DNA of 64,000 nucleotides from Xenopus tropicalis (lineage: Eukaryota > Chordata > Amphibia > Anura > Pipidae), in NCBI RefSeq assembly GCF_000004195.4, contig NC_030681.2, positions 25,932,482-25,996,481 on the forward strand, read 5' to 3'. Positions 34,974-46,564 of this stretch are shown in pieces. How positions within the stretch are numbered: the first letter of the stretch is position 1; every line of letters starts with the position of its first letter. The position numbers and the translations under genes are program-made. The notes under the pieces are model-generated. The model was given only the letters and a program-made list of their open reading frames with translations. It was not told where the DNA came from and ran no database searches.

Positions 34974-36445
34974 ATATGTCATGCATGTTACTGAATCCTC
35001 CATAAATCAGGGCTGCGTCACTGCCTGGTCACATGATGCTGTTCTTCCACTTTGGCTTCTTCTTCTTAGCGCCCCCCATTTTCTAAACGCTACTTCTCCT
35101 ACAGTTTTAGGGGTACAATACCCAAACTCCCCACGTTTCTTCGCCCTATAGCGGAGCAGGTTGCTTGTGCTTTTCTAAGCGATCCGGCCCCCCGTCTTCT
35201 TGTGGCGCCGCTCCGAACCCCCCAATTTTCCCATTGACTTTGACAGGGAAGATTTTCAAACTGCTGCCACACTTACAGCTTTGAAGCTACACCCCCCAAA
35301 CTTGAACAACATAATAATGGGGTCACCCCGAATGAAACAGCAACATTTGTTGGATGACCCAAAGTGGGAGGGGCCAACAACAGCCAATCAAATATCACCT
35401 GTTGACTTTAATGGGGAAATTGAAACTGCTGCCAATGTTACAGCTTTGATGCTACACTCCCCAAACTTGAATCACACAGTCATGGGGTCAGCCTGAATGA
35501 AAATATGATGATTGCTGGATGCCTAAAGGTGGGCGGAGCTGTGAACAGCCAATCAGATTTTACCTATTGATTTGGCGGAAATTCAACCTGCTGCCATTCT
35601 CACAGTAATAACGCAGGGGTCCCCAAACTTTTTACACTTGGTCACTAGGGGACTGAAGTTATGGATTTGAAAAGTGGGCTGAGTCACCAACAGCCAATCA
35701 AATTTCACCTATTGATTTTTATTGGTTTGATGCCAGAGTTCCCAAACTTTGCACAGTCAGTCAATGGGTGATGACGCATTCAAGTTTTTTTTTTTTAAAC
35801 CCACAAAGTGGGAGGGGCCAACAACAGCCAATCAAATTTTACCCATTGACTTTTATGGGAAAATTGAAACCGCTGCCAATCTTACAGCTTTGAGACTACA
35901 CTCCCCAAACTTGAATCACATTGACTTGAGTCATGGGCTCAGCCTGAATGAAAATATGATGATTGTTGGATGCCCAAAAGTGGGCGGAGCTGTGAACAGC
36001 CAATCAGATTTTACCTATTGACTTGGTGGAAATCCAACCTGCTGCCATTCTCACAGTAATAACCCCGGGACTCCAAACTTTGCAGGGTTAGGCACCAGGT
36101 GACTGTGGTGCAAGGTAAGAAAAAGGGGGCGGGGCCGCCCAAAGCCACTCACATTTCTTTCATTGTTTTCAGTGGGGAAATTTTAACTGCTGCCATTCTC
36201 ACAAGTTTAATGTCAGGGTCCCCAAACTTTGCACAGTTTGTCACTGGGTGACTATGTTCCAAGTTTAGAAAAGTGGGCGGGGCCAACAACAGATTTCACC
36301 TATAGACTTCATATGTTTAAATTTAAACTGCTGCCATTCTTTAAATATTAATACTAAGATCCCCAAACTTTGCAAAGCTAGTCACCTGGTAACTGCGGTT
36401 CAGAGTTAGAAAAAGTAGGTGGAGCCACCAACAGCCAATCAGATT
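34974..36445. repeat. ~150-bp degenerate tandem repeat with CCAAT boxes
   Basis: From about 35190, units carry AAAGTGGG(C/A)GG(A/G)GCC, ACAGCCAATCA, a TATTGACTTT segment, CTGCTGCCA, and CCCCAAACTTTGCACAG. The CAGCCAATCA word is at 35381, 35546, 35691, 35825, 35997 and 36432, and decayed or lost in two units between. Spacing is 134-172 bp. The region 34974-35190 before it is unassigned. Open frames of 90-98 codons here follow the repeat. Confidence 0.85.
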
Positions 36446-36469
36446 TTAACTATTGATATTATCGTGACT

Positions 36470-36583
36470 AATACGATTTTTTCGGAACCATTTTCGTGAT
36501 ATTTGCGTTCTTCAGAAAGTTTCATTTCCAATCCGGATTTTTCCCATTCGGGATTCGAACTCGTGTTTTGATAAATCTGCCCC
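36470..36583. mobile_element. Right end of a family A-like MITE
   Basis: CGTGACTAATACGATTTTTT ... TCGTGTTTTGATAAATCTG-CCCC is followed by TTA. It resembles family A right arms. No left end was found. Confidence 0.5.
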
Positions 36584-36586
36584 TTA

Positions 36587-37287
36587 GTGTGACTTTTTAA
36601 AAAGTTGTGGTGACTAATTGCCCCGTGTGTCTTTGCCGTAAAGCATGTTCTCTGTTATATCAAAGCCTCATATTAATGGTCCCATAGAGAGGCTGAATTG
36701 TATTTTCTAGTGTCAAATTGTGTGACTTTTTTGACACTTCCCTATCAATACTGTAGACATTATCAAGACTTGAACAGAAAGAACCACAGATGCCTATACT
36801 GTGCTGTCAAGTTGAGTGTTTAGGAATCAGGGATATAAGCAAATATTTACTGGACCAATTTCTTCATATAGAAGATTACAAAGGGTTAATGAAACCTGCT
36901 AAACAGTACGCCCACATAATCAAATGAATTGGTAACCATGGATTATATAATTTGCGGCAGTTAAAGGCTTAGATGCAGAAGCATGTTTTACAAATCTTCC
37001 AATGGTTGCGCAGCATCCCATGTTCCTGCCACAAAGCCACACACTGCTCATGTACAGCAAGCAGGTTGGCCCAGAAGCCCTGCATGTAATGGCGTTATGG
37101 ATAGTGCTCATTTGCCCCTGGGGGTTCTTTTTATGTGAATAATTAAAAGCTATGCTAGAAAGAGCTGCAACAGACATCCATTAAAGTAGAATTTAGAATC
37201 TAATTTATGACAGGTCTATAAAGGCAGCATAGTTAGGCTACATGCACCCTGACGGCATCAGTAACTGTTATGTGCAAAGCAGAAGCC
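36587..37287. other. Intron, unassigned
   Basis: No gene or repeat family recognised. Confidence 0.5.
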
Positions 37288-37450
37288 CAGCGTTGGACTG
37301 GGCCGCCGGGGCACAGGGAAAACCCTGTTTTTTTCATTTAGGTGCGCTCGGGGAAGGGGGTCAGAGGGTGTTGAGGGCCCCTGCAGGAAGGGGGAGTGTG
37401 AAGGCAGCGGGGGCTGTTGGGGGGTGCAGGGCCCACCCAGTGCGACCCTG
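37288..37450. mobile_element. hAT-type MITE, exact 8-bp target duplication
   Basis: CAGAAGCC is present at 37280-37287 and 37451-37458. The ends are CAGCGTTGGACTGGGCC and GGGCCCACCCAGTGCGACCCTG (split here as GGGCCCACC / CAGTGCGACCCTG). It is the best-preserved copy of the GC-rich family scattered at 5125, 9730, 20296 and 63064. Confidence 0.8.
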
Positions 37451-37496
37451 CAGAAGCCTATGAAGTCTGTATATGAGCTGCAAGTCCCCTTCCAAA

Positions 37497-37882
37497 ACTG
37501 AAGGGGATTTTTAGCGTTAAGTCACAGAAAAAAAAAAGTTGCAACTTTTCCAAGATTTATTATGCATTCAAAAAATGCAAAAAATCTGAATCCAACAATT
37601 TACCAGCTAAAACTTGCCGAGATCGTGTAGAAGTGAATGGCAGATGTCCCTTTCCTTCCCTGGAGGATCCTTATTTTGCTTCAGAACTTTAGAGGTTTGG
37701 GATTTGCGATGCTGGTTTTGTGACAATTCGAAAAAAGTCACAGTTATTATAAGCAAGTCAAAAAAATCAACTTTTCCCGCACAGACTTTTTCAGTTCCGA
37801 CTTAAGACATTTGTGAAAACTAGTTTATTCGAATTTTAAAACAAAAAAAAAAATGAGAAATGTTAGAATTTTATTAAATCTG
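37497..37882. mobile_element. Probable family A-like MITE
   Basis: AAGGGGATTTTTAGCG at the left and ATTTTATTAAATCTGCCC at the right. The interior has GTCACAG/CTGTGAC-type complementary words (AAGTCACAG, GTCACAGTT). The ends are imperfect. Confidence 0.4.
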
Positions 37883-37954
37883 CCCATAGGTGACTGCAAA
37901 AAGACAAAGAAAAGAGACCCTCTGCACTCACCCATTACCAACATGCTAAGGATA

Positions 37955-38270
37955 TTAAAGGGGTTGTTCTCTTTTAGTATGGTGCAGAGAGTAATATTCT
38001 GAGACAATTTGCAATTGGTCTTTATTTTTTATTATTTGTAGCTTTTTAATTATTTCAATTTTTGTTTAGTTTGGAGTTCAGCAGTTATCTGGTTGCTAGT
38101 AATGGTAACAATAAAATTGTAACAATGGTTTTTTGCCCATTGGGGTGAACTCCCATTTGAAAGCTGCAAAGAGTGAGATGAAGGCAATTAAATAAAATAT
38201 ATAAAAAATAAATAAGGAAGACCAATTGAAAAGTTGCTTAGAATTAGCCATTGTATTACAATAGCACATA
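37955..38270. mobile_element. T2-type MITE (Kolobok-like)
   Basis: It starts TTAAAGGGGTTGTTCTC and contains GAGACAATTTGCAATTGGTC, CATTTGAAAGCTGCAAAGAG and GACCAATTGAAAAGTTGC, recalled hallmarks of the abundant Xenopus T2 family. The right TTAA end is lost. A short piece of the same family is at 42057-42125. Confidence 0.7.
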
Positions 38271-38645
38271 GCAATAAAAGCAAAAAAAGGAAAGTTGCAC
38301 TCACCACTACATTTAACCATTAGGCTATGACTACAAATTTCATACAGACAGAGACAAGAGATCTAACCCACTAACCCATTATCAATATGCTAGGTGCAAA
38401 AAGAAAACAGACAAGGATGCGAAAGAACAGAACAGAGGGATCTGAAACTGATAGCAAAAGGAGGAGAGAACAGGAAAAGAATACAGGATGCTGGGTAAAG
38501 GTAGTAGGAGAAGGGAAAAGCATAAAAGACATGTTACAAGAGCGGAACTTAATGGAAAGACATACATTACAAAATGCAATAAAGTGACAAAAGGAAGAAA
38601 AAAATGTGAACAAATGAAAAGTCAAAATAAATAAATAAAACATTT

Positions 38646-38819
38646 TGGGGCTCATTTATAAACACTAGGCAAATTTACAGTAGGGCAGTAACCCATGGCA
38701 ACAAATCAAATGTTTGCTTTCATTGATTAACCTGAGCTGCTTGACAAGAGCCAACTATTAATTGGTTGCTATGGGTTACTGCCCACATGCAAATATTCCC
38801 AATGTTTATAAATGAGCCC
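38646..38819. mobile_element. Small MITE with GGGGCTCATTTATAAACA ends
   Basis: The left GGGGCTCATTTATAAACAC and right GTTTATAAATGAGCCCC are perfectly complementary over 16-17 bp. It is 174 bp and carries GCAGTAACCCATGGCAAC and its partner GTTGCTATGGGTTACTGC inside, so the whole element is palindromic. Partial relatives are at about 33211 and 51040. Confidence 0.75.
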
Positions 38820-39378
38820 CTCTGCAGCTGTATCTTTTCTTTTTCCTGTGCTTCCAAAAGCGCTCAGTTTTCTCCATTACACAGGCATAAAGGCTTCTTC
38901 CAGAAGAAATCCTGACACTGCCCTCTTCCTCGTATGCTGCTCAGTGGAGTCTCCTTTTGTTCTTGCTGCTTTAGGGGCTTCAGCACTTTCATTTGTGCTC
39001 AGTGCACAAGCAGCGCTAATTCTGCCCTATATCGCTATGAAGGGGAAGCAGAGTGGGGAGTTGTGTTGAGAGCAGGCAATAAACTGCGCACGGGGTTCCG
39101 GGCGGCCAAAATGCGGTGTACTATGTAGGGCTGACCAGGAATGCAAGAGTCTGATTAGAGAATTTGTTATGCATGTTTAGGAAAAAATTGAGCTTTAATT
39201 GGTAATTATGCAAAAATGATTATATTCAACCATGAGCTGCAGTTGTATGAACCCATTCACATTATGGCCAACTTTCCCTTGTTTCATGTTAACTATGTCC
39301 ATTCCAGTTTTATTCCCCACATATAACCCTAAGTCACATGACAGCAGCCCACTTTTTGTGATCAAGAGAAAAATCTAA
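38820..39378. other. Intron, unassigned
   Basis: No gene is supported. Frames at 38812-39128 have no recognisable product. Confidence 0.45.
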
Positions 39379-39944
39379 TACAGGTATAGGATCTGTTATC
39401 TGGAAATCTGTTATCCAAAAAACTTTGAATTATGGGAATTGCATCTTCCATAGACTCCATTATAATAAAATAGTTCACATTTTAAAACATGATTTGTTTT
39501 TTCTCTGTAATAATAAAACAGTGCTTTGTACTTGATCCCAACTAAGATATAATTACCCCTTATTGGGGGCAGAACAGCCCTATTAGGTTTATTTAATGGT
39601 TAAATGATTCCCTTTTCTCTGTAATAATAAAACAGTACCTGTACTTGATCCCAACTAAGATATAATTACCCCTTATTGGGGGCAGAACAGCCCTATTGGG
39701 TTTATTTAATGGTTAAATGATTCCCTTTTCTCTGTAATAATAAAACAGTACCTGTACTTGATCCCAACTAAGATATAATTCAATTCATCCCTATTAGAGG
39801 CAAAACAAGCCTATTGGGTTTATTATATGTATATTTTTATATTTTTTAGTAGACTTATGGAATGGAGATCAAAATTACAGAAAGATCCCTTGTGTGAAAA
39901 ACCCTAAGTCCCGAACATTCTGGATAACAGGTCCTATTCCTGTA
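39379..39944. mobile_element. MITE family B with 3 internal 113-bp units
   Basis: Ends are TACAGGTATAGGATCTGTTA and GGATAACAGGTCCTATTCCT followed by GTA. Units start at 39534, 39647 and 39760. There is no coding sequence. Confidence 0.87.
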
Positions 39945-40539
39945 CATTTTAGAAATGATATGAACATGAATACTGTGACTTCAGCTTTGCACAATGGCGA
40001 GCGCCTAATACATCATATTCAGCAGTTTAACAACAGTTTGCTGTAATGGACCAGGAAGTAGAAGAACTAGAAAGAGAATCGTACTTGTTATACCAAGCAC
40101 TTTAAACCATTAACATCATAAAAGAATAATTTGATGATAATACTGTCAGTACTGAGCTACTGGAAATGCCTTGTGTTCATTTTAGTTCAGTAGGGAAATG
40201 TTAGAGGAGTTTCAAGGTTATAAAGGATGTATATTGTACAAAATGTGCTATAGTAAGGATTATTCTAATGGTATTTTTTTGTATATTCATGAGGTTTGTA
40301 GGATTTATCTGAGACCAGAGTTTAAATGACTGAAGTGAAGCTCAGACAAGTCTGTGCTACTTTGGTGCTACATGGGCCCTAGACATGCCCTGTTTGTGGG
40401 GTTATGCCCAAGGCCAGTTAAAGTACATATTTCTGCCAAGTGCTGCAAGTGAAGCACTGCTACTCAAGCCAGTTATACCCTCTAGGGTTGGCACTTTGTA
40501 CTCACTGGAGGCAATCCCCAAATATGTCATGTACTAGAA
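39945..40539. other. Intron, unassigned
   Basis: No gene or repeat family recognised. Confidence 0.5.
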
Positions 40540-40845
40540 CTGGGGTCCCCAACCTTCCTTACTCGTGAGTCACATTCAAATGTAAAAAGACTTGGAGAGC
40601 AACACAAGCACCATAAAAGTTCATGGAGGTGCCAAATAAGGGCTAAGATTGGCTATTAGGGGCCTCTATGCACCCTATCAGCTTACAGGGGCTTTATTTG
40701 GGAGTAAATCTTGTTTTTATCCAACCAAAACTTGCCACCAAGTCAGGAATTCAAAAATAACTACCTGGTTTGGGGGCACTGAGAGCAACATCCAAGGGGT
40801 TGGGGAGCAACATGTTGCCCCTGAGCCACTGGTTGGGGATCACTG
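40540..40845. mobile_element. hAT-type MITE (GGGGTCCCCAACC ends)
   Basis: Ends CTGGGGTCCCCAACC and GGTTGGGGATCACTG are inverted. The 8-bp flanks TACTAGAA (40532-40539) and CACTAGAA (40846-40853) match at 7 of 8. Shared interior words are GAGCAACA, AAGGGGTTGGGGAGCAACAT and GATTGGCTATT. The 149-codon frame at 40649-41098 runs through it and is not a gene. Confidence 0.82.
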
Positions 40846-40853
40846 CACTAGAA

Positions 40854-41929
40854 TAATCAGTATTAGTATTTGGAAGAGTCTCTTTTCAAAGTATTTTCAG
40901 TTGAGTCACTCACGTGCATTAATAACACTTTATACAATTGCAAATGTCACACTGACTAACACAGGCGGTTGTGGCATTGGGGTAAATAGAACTGTGTGCA
41001 AGACCACCCAATGGCAATTTGAAAAACAATACACAAAGTACTGTGATCACTTTACCAACCACATACTTGGAAGCTGGCTACTGTCTCTTACCTTTTAGTG
41101 CCGTGCCCAGTCATTTTTGTGTTTTGAGTGCCTATATAGAAGGGTAATGGCCGGTTTGGTCTGTGCAGGTAAAACACCCCTCGGCATGGCCATGAAGCTC
41201 GGGCTGTTATCTCACAATCTGCCCATACTGTAACACTTTGAACAACTAGCTATAAGGGGAATAATTTGAGCACCAGTCATGGATGGTGTCTAGGGTTGCC
41301 ACCTGTTCGGTTTTGACCCGGACAGTCCTGTTTCTGTAGAGCTGTGTGGGTCAACACTACCTGCCAAGCTTTTCAATTTGGAAAACTGGGTAGGATTCTC
41401 TAAGACTGAAAAGGCAATTGGCCAATTACCGATTGGTGCGTTAGGATGTTAGGCCAGACGTTTGAGCACCAAGGACGGTGTCAGATCAACATATCTCATC
41501 CTGAAAGAATGTAGTTGCATGGGTTAAAAAATAATGGGACTGATAGAAAAATCTGATGTGTAAACTGCATGGAAGACTTACCATCCGACACAACAAGGGA
41601 GCGCTGCATATGCATCTGATGAGATTAAATCTGATGGGGTCTGATGGACTTTTTCTCATTGAAATACACTGACTGCTGGCTGTAGATACAGGAACAAAAC
41701 CTGATCCGACTTGCATTACAGCCTATGGAGATCAGATTTGTGTAGGATCCTACAAAATCACATGCTGTTGTTTGACAAAATTGTGTTGGTCAGACACAAA
41801 ATCTGATCAAAATCTACCATGAGGTTTAACCCTTCAGTTCTATTCAAGTAAAAGGATGTACAATTTGCTTTAAGACTTTTTTGTTACATTATCATCTGGA
41901 TTGCCTGCTTTTTATTGCAGGATCCGCTA
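40854..41929. other. Intron with one short hAT fragment
   Basis: 41291-41340 (TAGGGTTGCCACCTG, TTTTGACCCGGACAG) is the left end of the family intact at 57706-57969. The rest is unassigned. Confidence 0.5.
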
Positions 41930-42125
41930 GCTGCTAGCAAACCAATCTTAGCCCTTATTTGGCTCCTCCATGAACTTTTATGGTGCTTGTGTTGCTCTCC
42001 AAGTCTTTTTACATTTGACTGTGGCTCAAGAATAAGAAAGGTTGGGGATCCCTGATGCAGAGAGTAATATTCTGAAACAATTTGCAATTGGTCTTCATTT
42101 TTTATCATTTGTAGTTTATTAATGA
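41930..42125. mobile_element. hAT fragment joined to a T2 fragment
   Basis: 41930-42055 is the left half of the GGGGTCCCCAACC family in reverse (TTATTTGGCTCC ... AAGGTTGGGGATCCCTG). 42057-42125 (GCAGAGAGTAATATTCTGAA, CAATTTGCAATTGGTC) is T2-type. Confidence 0.6.
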
Positions 42126-42239
42126 GAGACTAATTTTAATATCTTCAATAGCCATTATACCTCCCTTCCTCATTGGCAGAGTGCTGTCTGTTGGTACCTG
42201 GTCTTTTGCTTCATGTTGACACTTTCAAAGCATCTTTAC

Positions 42240-42352
42240 AATCTGACTATGAAGATTTTCATTCATCCAGGTCTGGTATATCTAGTATAAATAAATCTAA
42301 TCATTGAAGACATTTCACTACTTATCCGAGCAGCTTCTTCAATTCAGTTGGG
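42240..42352. mobile_element. Possible retroelement fragment
   Basis: GACTATGAAGATTTTCATTC, ATCCAGGTCTGG and GACATTTCACTACTTATCCG, AGCAGCTTCTTCAATTC resemble a widespread fish/frog repeat recalled as GACGTTTCGC..CATCCAAG..CTTCTTCAGT. The class (Penelope or non-LTR) is not certain. Confidence 0.35.
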
Positions 42353-42894
42353 AATTGCATGTGACAGATATAATTACGTGTTATTCCGAATAGGAATATT
42401 GAACTAGCTTTAGTATCACAGTAGTGGAGCATTTTTGATTATTGTGTTAGTGTGCCTGGATATGTTGCTCAGAGCACTGGGAATGTAGCTGAACATTTGG
42501 GCAAGTCCCAGCTTTAAGAGCCTAGAACTGGGCAGAGTGATGGAGGACCTGGGCAGTTTTAGGGGAGACTGGAACAGTAAGAATGTAATGGGTCAATGAT
42601 AGTGGCTTGCTGGAAACTGTGTGGGATTTGGAATCAAGGATGTGGAGGGATGTAACTTAGACTGGCTAGAGCGATAGAAGAATCTAACAGGTTAATGCAA
42701 TAAAAGATTACAACTAGGCTAGGAGCTTGTAACAGTCAATGGGATGTTTGTCTTGATAATGTTTAATGTAATGATACCTACTGATTGGTTGCTAAGGGTT
42801 TCTAAGACCTAATGAAGACTTTATGACTTTTGTCACTTACCCCATAAGTGTTATGGCCTTGTTGAAAAGAGGAGAGATTCAAGTGTTCAGTTAG
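42353..42894. other. Intron, unassigned
   Basis: No gene or repeat family recognised. Confidence 0.5.
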
Positions 42895-43090
42895 GGAGCC
42901 AATAACGTTGGTGTAACTAGATGCTAATGGGACCTACACCAAATTAAGAGCCCCAAAACATTGCTAAGTTTACTTATTCTACCACAATATCTTGAAATGT
43001 GCCCTTGCTGCGCCCTCTGGATTCCTGGGCCCCTCTGCAACTGCAGTGTCTGCTTTCTCTGTAGATACACACCTGGCAAATAGAATTAAT
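42895..43090. mobile_element. Degraded hAT-like element
   Basis: ACGTTGGTGTAACTAGATG at the left and CTCTGTAGATACACACCTGG at the right are a decayed inverted pair of the GGGGCGTAACTA type. It shares GTCTGCTTTCTCTGTAG with 28661-28793. Confidence 0.5.
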
Positions 43091-43599
43091 AGGACAGAAG
43101 TTTATCGTATATATTGCAGTAATTTGCAATTCGCCAGTAACCACAAGAATATTATAATACTTACTGAACTGTGTACCATATTTTCAGTTGGGAATTTGTA
43201 CAGAAAGGAGAGAAGCCACTGCATGCTGCTCTGGATATCAAGGGGTTAAGAAGCCACCACAAAAGTATTGAAGAAGCCATCATTCAAGATTAAATACCTG
43301 ACTTTACAAGAAGGCAGTTTAAAAGCTTTTATAAATAACCTCCATGTACCAAAGCAATGATTAACAAAGATATATTGGCATTGCCAAGTTTCCAGCTGAT
43401 TATTCAATTCATTACTCCTGTTTAGTCAGTTTGAATTGCAGTTATTTGTGATAGTAAATGTTTGCTGTTTCCTTGCTAAATTGCCCAAGTGCAAATGTGA
43501 CTCATTTTAGGGAGGGTTTTTTTTGGGGGGTGGTGGATTTAGATTGATGCTTTCCTGTATGTGTACAGAAGAGAAATAGAAGCCTTGGAATACAATTTA

Positions 43600-44105
43600 C
43601 CTGTAGTTGGCTCTTGACTGCACTTATTAGAGCTTTGGCTGCCTGGAGTCTGTACAAAGCCCTTATTGAGAAAGACATAAATTTGAATTACAGATCCAGT
43701 TAGAGGAGAGAGGAGACATAATTTGTAGGTTTCTCATTGTTAAAATGACTGTGCTTTCTTGGAATTGCATTTTATTCTGCAGGATAGAACGCCTAATAAA
43801 CATTGTCAGAAATGTTCCATCTGAAAGTGGGAGAGTGACAAGGTGCGGAATAATAAAGCCGGACTTATTCTTTCCTCCCAGATTAGCTCCGTGCATGTAC
43901 AAGTGCATGGCAACCGGTCTAATATATCTTTCAGCCAAGCGTCACATTCAATGACTTCCCAGTTTGTCAGTGCATCTGAAAGAGAAGATCCAAACAATCC
44001 GAAGGGAGAAATAAACATCATGTTCTCAAAATGTACTTCCCCTCAATTGAAAGCAAGTCACCCACAACAATTTAAATTGCTAATGACTGAAATGTAAGCC
44101 GTCAC
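43600..44105. promoter_or_regulatory. Candidate conserved non-coding element
   Basis: A repeat-free stretch with few stop codons in four overlapping frames, balanced composition and motifs such as GCATGTACAAGTGCATGG and AATTTAAATTGCTAATGACTG (shown in part: AAATTGCTAATGACTG). The pattern is typical of conserved intronic elements. No splice-compatible exon was found in it. Confidence 0.28.
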
Positions 44106-44366
44106 ATTTCACTTGGAGCCAAGTGTTTTTAAAGGGATGGAGACACTGTGCTAGAAGTACAAAATACCCTTCAGGCTTGGGTTGGCTTGGGTATTGTCTA
44201 TGGAAGTAATTTTCTAGCGCTTGGTAGCTGTGACAAGTAGCTGCTACTAAGAACTTCCATGTGTCTTCTCCCTTAGGATGATATTTTCTATGGCACCATG
44301 TGTCAGGAACCTGTATTCTACACCAACCCAATGTAAAATAATATGATTCAATTTAATATGTAGCTA

Positions 44367-44369
<3 letters not shown>
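44106..44369. other. Intron, unassigned
   Basis: No gene or repeat family recognised. Confidence 0.45.

Positions 44370-44402
<33 letters not shown>
44370..44402. repeat. (TA)n microsatellite
   Basis: An uninterrupted run of about 15 TA units. Confidence 0.95.
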
Positions 44403-44403
<1 letters not shown>

Positions 44404-44476
44404 ATATTAGTTCTCCTTGACGGCACTCACCACTTCCAGAATACATGCCGGGTGCTCACCAGAATAAATTCATATC

Positions 44477-44671
44477 ATGCCAATTGAAAGCACTCACGGC
44501 TCCATGTAATTTAAAAAATCAAAATATTTTATTGTTCCACACTTACATCGACGCGTTTCGGTCCACTGACGACGGTCCCTAGTGGACCAAAACACGCCGA
44601 TGTAAGTGTGGAACAATAAAATATTTTGATTTTTTGAATTACATGGAGCCGTGAGTGCTTTCAATTGGCAT
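44477..44671. repeat. Long inverted repeat, ~91-bp arms
   Basis: Left 44477-44567 and right 44581-44671 are near-perfect reverse complements. The arms include AGCACTCACGGCTCCATGTA and TTGTTCCACACTTACATCG, and the 13-bp spacer is GACGACGGTCCCT. The top of the stem has ACGCGTTTCGGTCCACT, diverged on the right arm (ACCAAAACACGCC). The right arm carries AATAAAA. Confidence 0.9.
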
Positions 44672-44732
44672 TATGGGGTTGCAAGGTGTGCTTAAAAATA
44701 TATGAAGAGATTTTACTTTCATTTAACTAAGG

Positions 44733-45030
44733 CAGGGGTCCCAGCTCTTTTTACCCCTAAGCCACTTTCAAATGTAAAAAGAGCTGGGGAGCAACAAAAG
44801 CATGAAAACATTTCCAGGGTAGGTGTCAAATAAGTTTTGTGATTGGCTATTTGGTAGCTCCTATATGGACCGGCAGCCTACAGGAGGCTCTGTTTGGCAG
44901 TACACCTGTTCCTTATGCAGCCAGAACTTGCCTCCAAGCCTCAAAAATAAGAACCTGCAATGAGGCCACTGGGAGCGACAAGTGGTTGGTTGCCAACATG
45001 TTGGTCTGAAGCCACTGTTGGGGATCATTG
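44733..45030. mobile_element. hAT-type MITE (CAGGGGTCCC ends)
   Basis: Starts CAGGGGTCCCAGC and ends CTGTTGGGGATCATTG. The interior matches 40540-40845 (GGGAGCAACA, GATTGGCTATTTGG). Flanking 8-mers AACTAAGG and GTCTATGG match only partly, so the insertion is old. Confidence 0.75.
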
Positions 45031-46053
45031 GTCTATGGTAGGTTTCACAAATTTTCATATAACAAATATAGCGCTGTTCCTTTATAATTGCCATCTTTAG
45101 CTAGTGTACCTCCTCCTAGTCTGGGTCTCTATATATGTATCATGTAAGATGTAGTATTACCCACTGGGGCCATGGTATAAGGTACAGAGGGAGCCAAAAG
45201 TGTTAGTCAAGCAACCAATTAGATGAATGATTTGACTTGTGTCTCTGTAAGAGGGAGGAGGAATTGTAATAGGTGCAAAGTTTGTTCCAGGTCTAGTAAT
45301 CTAGATCAACCAATCAGCAGTAAGCATCTACTGTTCAAAATAATAAAAGTACTGGTTTCTATGACTTACGAGCCAATTTTTTTCCTGTATCTACAACCCC
45401 CCCCACAGTTCCTATAACCAAGCTGCTTACAGAGATGTCACAGTTAGTGGCTCACCAATGTTTAAATGTGCAGTCTCCATGTCAATAGTGAAAGCTGATT
45501 TAGTCCTACCATTTGTTTGTTGGAACACTCTTGGTTAGGGGAATGGGTGGAAGCGGTTCATTTCCAGGTAAGAGACTTTAGTCTGTTCTGCAAGAAGCCA
45601 TAGAAAATGATGAATGCACCAAACACATTGGGTAACAGGCTTCCTGAGATACAGCATATGGGATGTCATATACGCTGTACAAAGTTCTGTCAAGGAATGA
45701 TTCCATATGTCTGGCAATGATAACAACATGTTTTCCCTGTATCAGCCTGTCTAGTGTCAGTATTAGTGTTTGTTTAACTGGAAGTGCTCTAGGAATCCAT
45801 CCAATATTTTTGCAGAAGCTTGGGTGTCCCTATACTATGTTGCACATATGAACACGTGGAAAAGCTTCCCGTAAATACACAACAACTGTCAACTAGAAGG
45901 GGAGAATAGCCTTTGAAGATAGTATTTACATCCATGTTTTCCCCCTGCCACGCAACCTAAAAAATATTTGGTTGGCTGCACAGATAAATCAAACGAATCA
46001 TGTTTTGCGTTCAGCACTTGAACTAAAAGCCTGTTTATTTTATATCTACTTAG
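45031..46053. other. Intron, unassigned, to the second coding exon
   Basis: No gene or repeat family recognised. It ends in the acceptor tctacttag. Confidence 0.5.
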
Positions 46054-46133
46054 GAGTGGACAGATGAGGTATTCAGTCTGGCAACCAATTTGCTGGCGCA
46101 GAACATGTCCAGAGATGCGTTTCTTGAAAAAGC
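46054..46133 (+). CDS. plcb1: plcb1 coding exon: end of PH domain and linker to EF hands
   Basis: This 80-nt exon continues directly from the previous one in phase 0 (EWTDEVFSLATNLLAQ...) and ends two bases into an alanine codon (LEKA). The acceptor is tctacttag|GAG and the donor GC|gtaagt, both strong. The EWT(N/D)EVF segment is the C-terminal amphipathic helix that closes PLC-beta PH domains. LLAQNMSRDAFLEKA leads into the EF-hand region and is almost the same as recalled human PLCB1. It lies 20 kb downstream of the previous coding exon. The following intron is 11,329 bp. Confidence 0.93.
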
Positions 46134-46564
46134 GTAAGTAGCTTCAATATTTATTGAAAATGGGTGTACTTCTCTCACTTTTTTAAAAAAAAATTATTTC
46201 CTTTTTACTTGCGTTGGACGTTTTTAACCTTTATTGTTTATGTCTAAATGGGATGTGGTTTTTATAAACATCTCTTTTCCTCGTGCTAATTTTGGAAACA
46301 CATGCAACACTGAAAGGAAATTGTAAGAGCACAATAAATGGAACCTGATTTTGATTGAGGAAAAAGGGACGTAAACATCTATTACCAACATAAATCCAAG
46401 TTGCAAGTGATGAGTGTTTTCATTATAACTATCAGGATGTTGCTTTAAATAAAATTGCATTCAGCGACACATATATAAGTAAAATGATATGGGCAGTTAG
46501 GAGACTCAGTGCTTAGAATAGGTGCCTTGCAGCTCTTGGGTCTTAGGTTCCATCCCACCAAGGG
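46134..46564. other. Intron, unassigned
   Basis: No gene or repeat family recognised. Confidence 0.5.

Noticed and set aside
35200..36021. 90-98 codon frames with repeated TAANxTALxLHSPNLN-like words
   Set aside because: They are translations of the degenerate CCAAT repeat.
40649..41098. 149-codon frame
   Set aside because: The first 200 bp lie in a hAT MITE. No domain, splice sites or similarity are seen.
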